From: Onchocerca volvulus
Lineage: Eukaryota; Nematoda; Chromadorea; Rhabditida; Onchocercidae
Assembly (NCBI GenBank): GCA_000499405.2
Contig: HG738139.1
Span: forward strand, 11,494,616 to 11,558,615
Direction of reading: 5' to 3'
Length of the DNA stretch: 64,000 bases
Shown: positions 52,868-63,597 of the stretch, in pieces
How the letters are laid out: each line of letters starts with the position of its first letter
Position numbering within the stretch: position 1 is the stretch's first letter
Position numbers and translations under genes: made by a program
Notes under the pieces: model-generated
Seen by the model: only the letters and a program-made list of their open reading frames with translations
What the model was told of the DNA's origin: nothing
The model's database searches: none

Positions 52868-53579
52868 AAATTTTGACACAACGTTGCATTCGAAAACGCG
52901 CATGTTTTTATATACGCGTTGCTGTAGTTTTAATACACGCGTTGCTATTATTTATTATTATTTACCATTATTTATCATTATTTATTATTATTTATTGTTT
53001 ATTATTATTACTACGCAACAATTACAAATCAGTAATATCAATAAAACAAATCTAATGATAAATTTATTAACGTAAAAAAGGAGAAAACGATATAAAGGGA
53101 AAAAACCCGAGTAGGAGCATAAATTGCTCCCGCTGACATCCCTATATAAAATGATGGAAAATGGCGCCTTTGTTAGCGCATGATGATGATGCGTCTTTGT
53201 TGGCGCGAGGGTGATCGACATTTACCCTATGTAAGGGTTCAAAAGGAATGATTTAGGAATAAAGGAAATAATAATAATGAATAATAATAAATCTGAACAA
53301 TAAGTTTTTTCTTCTTTCAACTCTAACGATATTCTACCCACACCGTTCATTCACATTTATATTTGTCGTATGAATCTTGTTCTAACCGTATGTTTTACTC
53401 GGAAAAAGAAGGAGAGAGAGATGGGAGGAAGAAGGAGAATGAGAGGAAAAAAGGAAAACGGAGTCAGTAAACTTCGCCCCTCACTTACTTTAAGTTGTCA
53501 CGGTCGTGACACGTAAAAAAAATAAGTATGCTTATATAAAAACACGCGTCTATTCGAATGCAAGGTTGTGTCAAAGTTT
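52868..53579. mobile_element. 712-bp element bounded by 47-bp imperfect inverted repeats (non-autonomous transposon candidate)
   Basis: The left arm (52868-52914) and the reverse complement of the right arm (53533-53579) share tttgacacaac, then ttgcattcgaa, then tgtttttatata, with about 39 of 47 positions equal. Between them lie two acgcgttgct motifs, a GGAGCA/TGCTCC hairpin (53114-53130), a GC-rich segment with gcgcctttgttagcgcatga, a GA-rich tract and the palindrome TGTCACGGTCGTGACA (53496-53511). No transposase frame is present. The true ends may lie further out, and I found no clear target-site duplication. A foldback or MITE-like element is the simplest reading; a decayed composite of repeats is the alternative. 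Confidence 0.55.
53401..53459 (+). repeat. GA-rich low-complexity tract inside the inverted-repeat element
   Basis: A purine-rich run of gga, gag and gaa units, with a few T and one C. Confidence 0.8.
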
Positions 53580-53605
53580 GAAAGCAATCGGCGGAGAACT
53601 TGCTT

Positions 53606-53843
53606 TATTATAACTATTATTATTACTATTATTATCAATTACTATATTATTGATTATTATTATCATTATCAGTTATTATAGTTGTCAATTATTATTATTA
53701 TCAATTATTATCATTATCAACCATTATTATTATCAATTATTGTTAACAATTATTATCAATTATTATTATCAACTACTATAATTACCAATTATTATGATTA
53801 TCAATTGTCATTATTACCAATTACTATTATTATCAATTATTAC
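53606..53843 (+). repeat. ATTATTATCA-type minisatellite
   Basis: About 240 bases built of variants of (at)tattatcaatta, such as ttattatcaattattatcattatcaa. It starts right after the inverted-repeat element. Confidence 0.85.
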
Positions 53844-55715
53844 TAAATATTCGATATCAAGCCAATAACTTTATATTTGCAGCAAAATAATTTCAAAATC
53901 ATTATGATTAATTTTGCAATATTTTGACAAGAACTGGAGAGCCGGTACACGTCATATTTGGTTTCAAGAATTTTTAACACAACGATTAGTGATAAATGAA
54001 TGGAATAATTTTGCCATAAACAGATTTCTCAGCTATTAATATAAAATTTTCTGTCATTTTCTTCTCAGTATAAAAATTAATTCACCAACAGATTAGATAT
54101 CAACAGAATTTGATACATTTATCCCCAAGTCACAAATTATCATTGGATGAATGAAAAATAGTACAATACAAAATGAAATGTTAAAATGGTACCTGAATAA
54201 TTTTAAAAATTTAATGGAATGTTTCATGACTTAAAAAGGTTTCACTTCGTCCGGCTTACACTTAGTGATAAGAGCAGAATAGAAAAGGAAGTAACAGTGC
54301 TAAATATTTTGGACTAATTTATTATGCATGAAACTTTCACTGTATCAATACAATTTAATGTGAAATGAATGCATTTTATCACTATACTTCACTGACGTTT
54401 TTCTGACGTCTTATTATTGAATAAAATCAATTTTTTTAATATAAAGCTAAAAATCAAGTTATCATTCATATATATATATATATCGCATGCTGCATTATGA
54501 AATATTCCACAATGATAAAATTTCCCTGCATAACAGAAAATTATCATCGAAAATTTCATTGTAATAACTTATCGGATATAATATGCGCTGCGGAAATATT
54601 TCGAAAATTTTCTAAAATAGTAATAGAACCTGCAAACATTTTATAATACTGAGCATGATAGTTTATAAAAATATGCTGCTTGCAGAGGGCAATATATTAC
54701 GAATTTCATTTAAAAATTTAAAAATAAAGCTTTCGTCAATTTTTGGATTTTGCATAAAAATTTCGTCGCATCAAATAAAATTAATACATATAAGTAGTTT
54801 TTGCAAATATTCATGCCATTAATATTCAAATGATCGTTTTACATTTCATTGTGATTTTGTCGGCATCAGAAACAATGAGTGTTATATTTGAAAAATTTAT
54901 AAGCCTATACTTTTTTACAAATGTTTAACTTTCCTTTCGATAATTTTGAATAATAAAATTGCTTAATGAATACATACGTATACAATTTTCCGCTTATTAT
55001 AACTAGATTTTTTCAGTTTCGCTTTTAAAATTTCAACAAAGAACAAGAATTGGTTTTAAAATGTTAAAAACTTGTACAGTTTTTTAAAATTGACTTTTAT
55101 GTTGCTTATCAAACACTAGTGGATTCACTCGGGTTTATTCTGTGTATCGATTATGCATGTATAGTATGCAAGCTGATCATCTGCCGAAATTATTCATCTA
55201 AAATTAAAAATGATGATGTTTGATGAATGAATATAAGAATTGAAATGTAAATTTGACAAAAAATTATTGGTAGCACTTCAATATTGAATAATTTTATTAA
55301 AATTGATGAGGTATTGAATATTTTTATCAAAATTGATCTTAAAGTAATTGATGAAGAAGAAATTGTAGAAAAAAAATAATCTGAACACTTTGAGAAACTG
55401 TTAGATATTTACCGAGCGGATAATGATCTCTATAGTACTGACCATTTTAGATATGAAAATATCTTTTCAATCTGCTAACAAGTTTTCAAAACTGGCCAGA
55501 GATAACTTCTACCATTTGTTTGAAATGACATAATATTATGGACAGTTTTATGGAATATTGAAACAGTAGTTAAAATGTAAACATATTTGCAATAATAGCA
55601 AATTATTAGCATCTTTTTTTTAAAATCAAATATATCATGGCAGAAATTAATTCAATAAAGAGTGAGAGTAGATGAGGAAGAAGCAAAGAATTTCTGTTAA
55701 TTCCGAAAGTTGCTG

Positions 55716-55920
55716 ATAAATTCTGTTGAAATGCTCTGAGCGAAATGGATCAAATATGAAACAATTACATGCTTGAACTGGCCAATCCCTTTTTTTTTCC
55801 TTTGTTTTTTAGTCTAAAATTTCTCTGTCTGATGGCATAGTTTGAACAGCATGTGATTTATTTCTAAAAAGCATAAACAAAAACAGCAGCATTCTCATAA
55901 CGGCCAACATTTTTTTGAAA
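55716..55920 (+). repeat. Direct repeat copy A (pairs with 59524-59746)
   Basis: It shares with copy B: ataaattctgttgaaatg, caNttacatgcttNaactgg, ttttttagtctaNa(a/g)tttct, tttgatggcatNNtttgaac-like sequence, and a caac(a/t)tNttttttggaaa-like end. The two copies are in the same orientation and flank the zinc-finger gene. Confidence 0.8.
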
Positions 55921-56468
55921 AAAAATATTGGAAAGTGAGACGAGAAGTAAAAATTTTTTAAAAATAAATGAAAGAAAAAGGTCATTTTTCTTTCAAATAT
56001 ATGCATCCAATTAGTTCATTAAATGTTATGAAATATAAATTTCTCGAAAGAATGCTTATAATGGCTAATTTAATTTAAGTTACATTTATCATTCTTTTTT
56101 TTTTTTTTGTTGTTTTTTCCATTTGACGTAATTTGTTGAGGAGATTTTTTTGGACAGTTCGAAGAAGCATCACGAATAGAATGAAGATTTTGCCGTCTCT
56201 CCCCATTTCTTTTTTTCATTATCCACAGCTTAAAACCCCCTTTTAGTAACCGAATCATTTTGGTTAGGATAGGCAATATAATTAGATACACTCGGCAACA
56301 CTTAATTAAAAACACTTAATTTTTACAAATCGAAAATATTTAAATTTAAATGAATAAAGTTATTAAATATTTTCAATGCAATTCAAATGTTTTGCTTGCA
56401 GTTCTACTGTCGTAACAAATTTGGACGTTGTTGAGATTCGTAAGTCAAATCGTGTACTATACGTATTA

Positions 56469-56522
56469 GGTGCAGTCGAGATTCAAGAATTATATTTAAG
56501 TGCAGTTGAGATTCAAGAACTG
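56469..56522 (+). repeat. 30-bp imperfect tandem pair
   Basis: The unit GTGCAG(T)YGAGATTCAAGAA occurs twice at 30-base spacing. A degenerate relative (ttgagattcg) lies 45 bases upstream. Confidence 0.7.
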
Positions 56523-57534
56523 ACTGCATTTTAAACAGAAATTCCTTTTTTGGCAAGTAATTTCAAGTTTTAATTTTAAATTTTGTGAAAAAAGGGCAGA
56601 ATTTCAAACGTGAATTATGTAAATTTGATTTTTATAATTTTCAGTCAAAAAAAAATCGTTTTTAGTTATGAATTTGGATTACTTTGAAAACTTCTGATGA
56701 TTTCATCATCGCTTTCTGATTTGAAAGAATTAGATGATAATTCTGAATTATTCATGAACTGATACTACATAGATAGGATTGCTATTTGCATAAAACTATG
56801 ATTTCCCAATATAACTAACAGAAAATTTTAGAGGGTGAGAGTAAAATTATTATGCGAGAAGATTAAGATTCTGTGATTTTATTTGATCATAGATCGCATA
56901 ATTTGTTGGTATGCATAAAAATCGTCCGCTTCGTCAGTGCAACAATTATTACATTGTTGGATGGTTAGTTACCTTTTTCGGTGAAAGTTGTTCGCGAATC
57001 AGTATACTATTTCCATATTATTTTTCGTTTGTTTTATTGCAATCATATATCGCACAAGTAACAGTAAGTGATGCTTTTATATAAAAATTAAGTCTCATCA
57101 GTTTTTATTTTAGCTAAGGATGGGACGCTTTATTGCGATGAAAAGTTAACAGTACTGTAGTTTCTTCATTCCTCATTTATTTTTTTTTTTTCTTTTTGGT
57201 TTCAAAGCGGTTAATGTTTTGCGATTTATTCTATATGGAGTTGTTCTGTAACAAAAACTAACGACAACACGAAAGTATATATTAAGCTCCCAGTCATTTG
57301 GGTGATATCCATCTGTCCTTTTCACCTTTCATTTATTTCAAATCAGCAATATAAAATAGTAGAACTGACACTCTTTTTCAAACTATTATTACAATTCATC
57401 GAACTACTCCTAATTGTAACAAACATTAATTCTCATAGTGTTTCAAAGGCTTCATAATGATATCGGTAAAATTCCTCTAGCTGTGATTATTCAAAAATTT
57501 CAGGAAAGTAATCGACGAATGGTTTTATCATAAA

Positions 57535-58161
57535 ATGAATCATTTTGGATTGTTTCAGGCACCAAATGTGGGCAATACTTCACTGCAAGCGGAAATAATC
57601 GATCATTTGAAGCATGAAAATTTCATAAGGCAACTGAAATCAGCTGCAATTGATCAGCATCTGAAATCTGCAAGTAGCTCAAGAACTGATAAGCAATTCG
57701 AAGAAAAACGAGCAAATGGAAAATGTTTCAAGTGTAATCTATGTGATAAGCAATTCGATTTTCTATACCGATTGCAACAACATAATCTGAGCCACGCAAA
57801 CAACAAATCGTTCACATGTAAGCTATGCGATAAAGCATTTAAATATTTCGTAGGTTTAAAAAGACATGAAAAAAAACACGGAGAAGAACGACCGTTCCTA
57901 TGCGATCAATGTGGCAAAATATTCAAACAGCGCAGTATTCTGAAAACACATGAGTGTATACACAAGGACAAAGCATTCAAATGTGATGAATGCGGCAAAA
58001 GATTCGATCGAAATGATCATTTGAAACTACACAAAAAAACGCATAGAAAATCTTCCAAAAGGCCGTTTTCTAGAGCAAGCACTTTGACCACGCCGACAGC
58101 AAAAAATATCTCTGCCACAGCTGCATTAATAGAGGTGATTATTTCAATTGCAGGATTGTAA
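57535..58161 (+). CDS. C2H2 zinc-finger protein with four fingers (208 aa)
   Basis: One exon codes for 208 residues. Four classical C2H2 fingers occur in tandem: Cys67/Cys70/His83/His87, Cys95/98/His111/115, Cys123/126/His139/143 and Cys150/153/His166/170. Linkers vary (HGEERPF, HKDKAF) and only partly match the TGEKP consensus. The N-terminal 60 residues are polar and helical-looking. The C-terminus is basic, then Ser/Thr-rich, then hydrophobic. A nuclear DNA-binding role is inferred from the fingers; the target is unknown. The ATG follows a short uORF (ATG at 57519) and a tttcag acceptor at 57503. A second acceptor inside codon 8 (ttgtttcag, ending 57558) would allow a shorter N-terminus. 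A possible donor (gagGTGATT, about 58135) would replace the hydrophobic end if spliced, for example to the acceptor near 58667. The fingers are certain; the ends are not. Confidence 0.85.
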   Translation: MNHFGLFQAPNVGNTSLQAEIIDHLKHENFIRQLKSAAIDQHLKSASSSRTDKQFEEKRANGKCFKCNLCDKQFDFLYRLQQHNLSHANNKSFTCKLCDKAFKYFVGLKRHEKKHGEERPFLCDQCGKIFKQRSILKTHECIHKDKAFKCDECGKRFDRNDHLKLHKKTHRKSSKRPFSRASTLTTPTAKNISATAALIEVIISIAGL

Positions 58162-58483
58162 AATTATCATATTTGGTGACTTAAATATTGTGATGGTTTT
58201 GCTTGATATTTATGCATTAATTATTGGCTGAATAGCAAAAAGGGTTGATGGAAATGGAATGGAGGATTCTGAATTTTTAAAATGAATTCAGAATTTTCCA
58301 TTTTATCATTTATTTTATCACAAAGTTTTTATATCTAATTTTAGTTATTGTGGCAATATTCTATTTGTTATTATCTTTGCTCATAGTTCACCTTGTAGTT
58401 TATTTTTCATTCACAATTTTCTTATCGAAAATATGTTTTCATAGCTTGCAAATTTCGATCAAATTACATTCCACTGAAATCCG

Positions 58484-58489
58484 AATAAA
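58484..58489 (+). terminator. Polyadenylation signal AATAAA for the zinc-finger gene
   Basis: It lies 323 bases after the stop codon and supports an end of the transcript here, so the splice to 58667 is optional. Confidence 0.4.
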
Positions 58490-59523
58490 AGTCATTACTT
58501 ATTTGATAAAATAGAAATATCCAATTTCTGAAGTTCAAGATTCTAGATGTAATCTTAATTTATTAAAGATCATATTATCATTATGAAAAATTGCGACAAA
58601 ATTAGTTAATTTAATTTTTAAATTTAATTGTTTGCTTTTATACTACATAATTCATGTTTCTTTCAGGGATTGTTCAAAATATGCGGTTTCCAAAAATAAA
58701 CCTCTTAGAGAATGTGATGAAATTCTTTGCAAAATTGAATATTTTAGCTTTCAAAAAAACCTTTCCATGTATTTATACAATAAAAATTTATTCAAAGTCA
58801 GTCGACATGGCCATCTTTTTTCTTGGTAAATTCAAAAAAAAAAAAGATTTAAATTTAATAGAAAATCCTAATAAAAAAAGTTTCTTCCAGGAAATTTGAA
58901 AAAATTATTTACATTAACGCAAATATTAACGGCAATAATTAATAAGAACAGCAAGAGTGAGTGACAATAATCATCATGTAATAATATCAATGGTCAATAG
59001 ATTGATGACAATAGTGAAAAATGGTAATAATAATAACAGTAATGATATTGATAACAGATATCAATAATATAACAACAATTGATAATATCGCTTCAACAGT
59101 AAAAAATAAATTCTTTGTGTTTCTTATTAGGAAAAGTAGCCTGAGTGAATTTATTCGGGAACTATTAAAGTTGTTAAACTTGTTCAGGTTACAATGATAG
59201 TTGAGATTGTTGGAGAAAAGGACAGGTTTCCTGGAAATTGCTGAGTATTTTAGATCCAATGAAAGCAAAAAGTCATTCGGAACTTTGGGAAATATTTGGT
59301 CATTTAAATAATGTTTATCCATTCGGCTACTCTCCCTTTTATATTAATTAATAACTACAGTTAATATGAAGTAATGCCAAAATATTTAAAACAGTTTATT
59401 TTTCCTATTTATTACTGTTCATTAATTCTTTTCAAAACTGAAAAAAGAAAGGAAAAAATTTTTTTATCATAATAAAATATATATTTATCATATCAAAATG
59501 CACGCCAGTTCTGAATGGTGTTA

Positions 59524-59746
59524 ATAAATTCTGTTGAAATGATCTCAGCGAATATAATAAAACAGTTACATGCTTAAACTGGCTAATTTTTTTCTTTCCT
59601 TTTTTTTTTGTTTTTTTAGTCTAGAGTTTCTATGACAAAGATGAAGTATGTTTGATGGCATAATTTGGCATAATTTGAACAGTATGCAATTATTTCTAAG
59701 TAATAACAACAACAATCCTCACAACTGTTCATATTTTTTTGGAAAA
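59524..59746 (+). repeat. Direct repeat copy B (pairs with 55716-55920)
   Basis: Same orientation as copy A and about 3.8 kb downstream, with small insertions such as a repeated ggcataattt. The divergence suggests an old duplication or two members of a dispersed family. Confidence 0.8.
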
Positions 59747-59920
59747 GTAATAAACATGGGGAAGAAAAAATATATGATTAACTAAATTTGTGTTAGTGAT
59801 CTGTGTGATCCTGATCTGCATTGATGTTAAATTAATACTATTTAATTTGCTTATGGAAACAATTAACGCTGGAGAAGAGATGGTTTCAGCTTTTTATTAG
59901 ATTTCGTACGATGATATGGT

Positions 59921-59974
59921 GTGAACCTTTTTCAGTAACTTATCAGCGTGAACCTTTTTCAGTAACTTACTAGC
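59921..59974 (+). repeat. 27-bp tandem duplication
   Basis: The unit gtgaacctttttcagtaact plus ta(t/c)(c/t)agc occurs twice head to tail and differs at two positions. Confidence 0.95.
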
Positions 59975-60831
59975 ATTGGAATCAATAAAATAAACATTTG
60001 TTTTTTTTCTTTTAAATTTGATGTGGTTTTTTTTATAAAAATCTCCCTGAATTAAAAAAATAATCGGAAAAATAAATATTAAACAAGATAATTAAATGAT
60101 TGAGAAAAATAGTATTGAAATTTCCTTTTCTTTTTTTTGTTTTTTATTGGTTCTTTATTAGGTGCCATTAATTTCATGCTAAATGTGTTGTACTTTATTA
60201 GGTTTTTTCGGGGTCAGTATCCTTTTGGTATGTTTTCGTTCTGTTTTTTATGTTAAATTGTTTTCTGTTTTTTGTATTATATTGAGAATAAAAATAACTG
60301 TAAAGAATAAATGATTATTTCTCAATTCACCAAACAATCCAGCTGGAACTGCGTATATGCATGATGAATTGAGAAGAATAGATTTTTGAAGATTTTAAGA
60401 AACAATTACTTTTTGTTTTCTATTTTTAAGTTTAATGTATAACGAAAGATATAACTTAAGTATTTTATTTTAAAATTATTTAAAATATTTATATTCAAAT
60501 ATTTTTAAATAGTATGATTTAAAATAAAAAATGGAAACTTTTTTATCTCATTCAAGCACTTAATTTGTACAGATATCTTTCTTAAAATTTATTTGCTATC
60601 AAACTATATAAATAGGAAGTTTTGGATAATTTGCTTTTTATTGATTTCACGCTTATAGATTTCGTATTGCTTGTGTAATTTAAATCATATTTTTTTTTTA
60701 AGGTGAGGCAGCAATTTCAAAATTTTTTAAAGAATAACTTTTCATATTTTTTCCGATTTTAAGATTTTAACTGTGGAACGGGAATAAATCTTAGATCATT
60801 TAAATAGTCAAAAAAGATCGAAAAATAGAAA

Positions 60832-61053
60832 TTAAAAAAATATCTGACAATCGTAATCAGTAAAATAAGTCAATGGGAAAAATGAAAAAGATGTCGTGAA
60901 AATGATTTTTGCGAATGCGACAATTCCTGTTAGAAAAAGGTATTCATTGAAAGGGGAGCAATTATGAACAATTTTCGAAATATCCAAATAGCTTATCACT
61001 GAATATTCTTTCCTTTGTTGCTCGTAGAAGATAATAGTTTTCTGGTCACTCAT
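60832..61053 (-). CDS. Possible small protein or first exon (73 codons), weak
   Basis: An ATG in good context (caacaATGA) opens a 73-codon frame beginning MSDQKTIIFYEQQRKEYS, with a hydrophobic C-terminal half. No known domain and no clear donor was found. Its only support is position: the E2F/forkhead-like cluster at 61231-61577 and a CCAAT motif near 61154 lie upstream on the same strand, as a promoter would. It could equally be a chance frame. Confidence 0.2.
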   Translation of the reverse strand: MSDQKTIIFYEQQRKEYSVISYLDISKIVHNCSPFNEYLFLTGIVAFAKIIFTTSFSFFPLTYFTDYDCQIFF

Positions 61054-61230
61054 TGTTGATTGTTATTCGAACCGATTACTGCTGGGATCGTTATACAATT
61101 CTGTCGGTAGAAAACCTTGTAATTTGAAACACTGTCGCTTTTTGACCAATCATGGAATAAGAATGTGCTTCTACTCCAGATCCGACCCTTATATATCTTT
61201 TAGAGATCTCTCCTTCTTTTCTGATCTCCA

Positions 61231-61577
61231 ATTTGGCGCCTTATGATTTTGTTTGATGCCTTGTTTACTATTAGTTGGAGCGTTTGGCGGCAAACATGTT
61301 TACCATTTTGGCGGGAAACATGTTTACTCTGTTATCGCTTGGTACATTTGAAATTATGCAGTCCTTGACCTTTAACACTCCTTGTTTATATTAATTTTCC
61401 GATTTTCCCGACAAAAGACAAATACCAAATTGCCCTATAAAAGTAAACTGACAACGATTAATTAGATTGCTACATCTCTATTATTGTTATTATTACTAGT
61501 AGCTGTTATTTTAACGCTGTTCAAGAAAGATATGAATTGTTAGGCGATCGCCAGTTATCATATTTTCGGCGCCAAAT
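61231..61577. promoter_or_regulatory. Cluster of E2F-like and forkhead-like sites, including a 24-bp tandem
   Basis: E2F-type cores occur at 61231-61240 (ATTTGGCGCC), 61283-61294 (TTTGGCGGCAAA), 61307-61318 (TTTGGCGGGAAA) and 61564-61576 (TTTCGGCGCCAAA). The two middle ones sit in a 24-bp tandem (61283-61306, 61307-61330), each followed by ACATGTTTAC. TGTTTAC, the forkhead/DAF-16-type core, also occurs at 61262. In DNA this AT-rich such a cluster is unlikely by chance. The sites are recognised by motif only; the target gene is unclear. Confidence 0.45.
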
Positions 61578-62879
61578 TATTGCGCGCAATTTAACAATTT
61601 GTAATGATAATTTCAGAAGACTTATTAAATTTTTTTCGCTACTAATAAAATTTTTTTTCGCTGTAAGAAATTTTTTTCACCACCAACAAATTCAAAAAAT
61701 TATTATTTGAACAAAAATTTCGATTCAATATTATTAGACATAGGAGGAATAAATTTAAATTAAGCATGGAGGATTATAATATTCATAATCATATATAAAT
61801 TGTTGAAAATCTATCCTCTTAATAAAATCATTCAATATTTCTATCAATAAATTTAAATATTCTATTAAGTTCTTTTTTTTTTTTGCTTTTGCTTGCAGGA
61901 AATTTCATTTGCAATATATCGGCAAAAAAAAAAAACTTTAAATGACATTTTGTATATGCTCGACAAAATTTTCTAATGAATAAAATATTATTTCAAAAAT
62001 AACTTTATGACATAAAATTAAATTGATATATATGTGCAGTTATAATTCACCTGTTATAATTATCATTTAAAAAAATGTATATAGAAAAAAACTTTTTTTG
62101 TTTGAAATTAAATAAATATAGCCAATGTTTAAAATTAGGTAACTATAGCCGATTTGATAAATATAGATTATTGAAATTTGAAGCTATTGAAGTATTACTA
62201 ATTGCAAATGAATAGAAAACAATACGAAAATGATATGCAAAAATGGGCTTCCTTCTTTCACAATTTATCTCGTTTCTTTGACGAATAGCTTTGATTGTTT
62301 ATCTTTTGTTAAAAGAGGTTTGTTAAAATCTAATCTAAAAACTTTAATAATCTAAATTTATTCCAATATAAATTGGGAAATGTTAGTGATAATGCCTTCT
62401 TGTTTTGCTGAACAAATAATTTCATAAATTATTAGAAATATTTTTTGATGATATATCATTTGTAATAAATATAAGTTGTCGGTTTTTTTATTTTTACTTA
62501 AAAGTTTCAAAAAAAAAAAAAAGAAAGGAAAAAAGAAAACAGGATATTATTAAATATTATTTACTACAAAAATATTAAAAATTTTAATTTCAGAATTTTT
62601 GGTCCAATTTATCGTAATTAATAATAAATTTTAAGCTAATATATATTGAAAAGAAATGGAAACTGAAATTGACTGGAAAAAATTAAAATCAATCTCGATT
62701 TTTATCTTCTTAACAATAATTATTATCATTTATTATCGATAAAAATTGTAAACCTACGATAATATCATTTAATATTTAATCATTTTATTCTTATACAACA
62801 TACAAAGAGACAAGAATTAAGTATTTGTTTTTCATATTTAACCATGGTTGTTTTTCCAAAATTTCATTTTCTCTTTTCG

Positions 62880-63305
62880 TTTTTCTTGTCTGTGATAATT
62901 TGTAAGGAAAATGATTTGTAGGAAAATGATTTTTTTCTAAGATATTTATTTTAAATATTTTTCTTTTGAAATATTTGCATCATTATCAAATTATGCTGAA
63001 TAGAAATAATAATATCGTAATAGTTGATAAATGTCACCATTAACTATACTTCAATAAGTTCCGATCTGACATTTTAGTCTTTCCTAAATTTTAGACTTTT
63101 TTGTCTTTTTATTTCTTGTCTGATGATAATTATTACGAAAATGAATTTTTTTTTCCAGAAATTTATTTCAAATACTTTTCTTTTAAAATATTTGCATCAA
63201 CGGACTAATGATACTTTCATTATATCATGCTGAGTAGAAATTATGATATCATAATATTTGATAAATGTCATCCTCTGCGATATTTCAATAAATTCCGATG
63301 TGATA
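62880..63305 (+). repeat. Tandem duplication of a roughly 195-bp unit at 230-bp period
   Basis: Unit 1 (62880-63071) and unit 2 (63112-63305) share ttcttgtctg, gaaaatgatttttt/gaaaatgaattttt, tatttNaaataNttttctttt, aatatttgcatca, atNatgctgaNtagaaat, ttgataaatgtca and ttcaataaNttccgat. The copies have diverged by roughly a quarter, with small indels, so the duplication is not recent. Confidence 0.8.
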
Positions 63306-63597
63306 ACATATCTCAAATATGGCTTTTGTAGCCAATTTTTCTTAACCGTGAAAATGATTATGGATTCATGTTCCTTATCGTATTGTTATTCGAAACTTTG
63401 CGGTATTTCAAACTTGGATAATCAAACCTTTATTAGGAAAAATTTGATAACACGAAAACAGATAATTACAACATCAATCATATTAATAATTTCATAATAC
63501 GAAGGGTATAAAACAAATAAGGAGAAATTCAAATACCCAAGCCGGATAATCCAAATGCTCTGATTGATGCCCATCATTTAAACTGATCCACAAGAAA

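Larger units (their letters stand above)
53844..57534. other. 3.7-kb region upstream of the zinc-finger gene
   Basis: AT-rich DNA with a short (TA)n near 54469, one copy of the direct repeat listed at 55716 and the 30-bp tandem at 56469. A lysine-rich minus-strand frame (stop at 56070, first ATG near 56258) has slightly higher GC but no splice support. At 56402-56440 a ttgcttgcag acceptor and a gtaagt donor enclose a possible 39-base exon, perhaps an upstream exon of the zinc-finger gene. A tttcag acceptor at 57503 precedes that gene's start. Confidence 0.4.
58162..60831. other. 2.7-kb region after the zinc-finger gene
   Basis: It contains the likely 3' UTR and an acceptor followed by short overlapping frames at 58667-58899. 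It also holds direct repeat copy B (59524-59746) and the 27-bp tandem at 59921. The minus-strand frame at 58987-59322 is low in complexity (Asn/Ile-rich). No gene is supported. Confidence 0.4.

Noticed and set aside
53155..53175. E2F-like TGGCGCC motif
   Set aside because: It lies inside the repeat core shared with 63.6 kb, so it is more likely part of the repeat than a regulatory site.
53086..53520. Solo LTR of a retrotransposon (palindrome with TG...CA ends, TATA-like box at 53140)
   Set aside because: No paired copy, primer-binding site, or gag/pol remnant is visible, and the inverted 47-bp arms fit a foldback or MITE-like element better.
58987..59322. 111-codon minus-strand frame
   Set aside because: Asn/Ile/Val-rich low-complexity translation with no homology-like blocks and no splice context.
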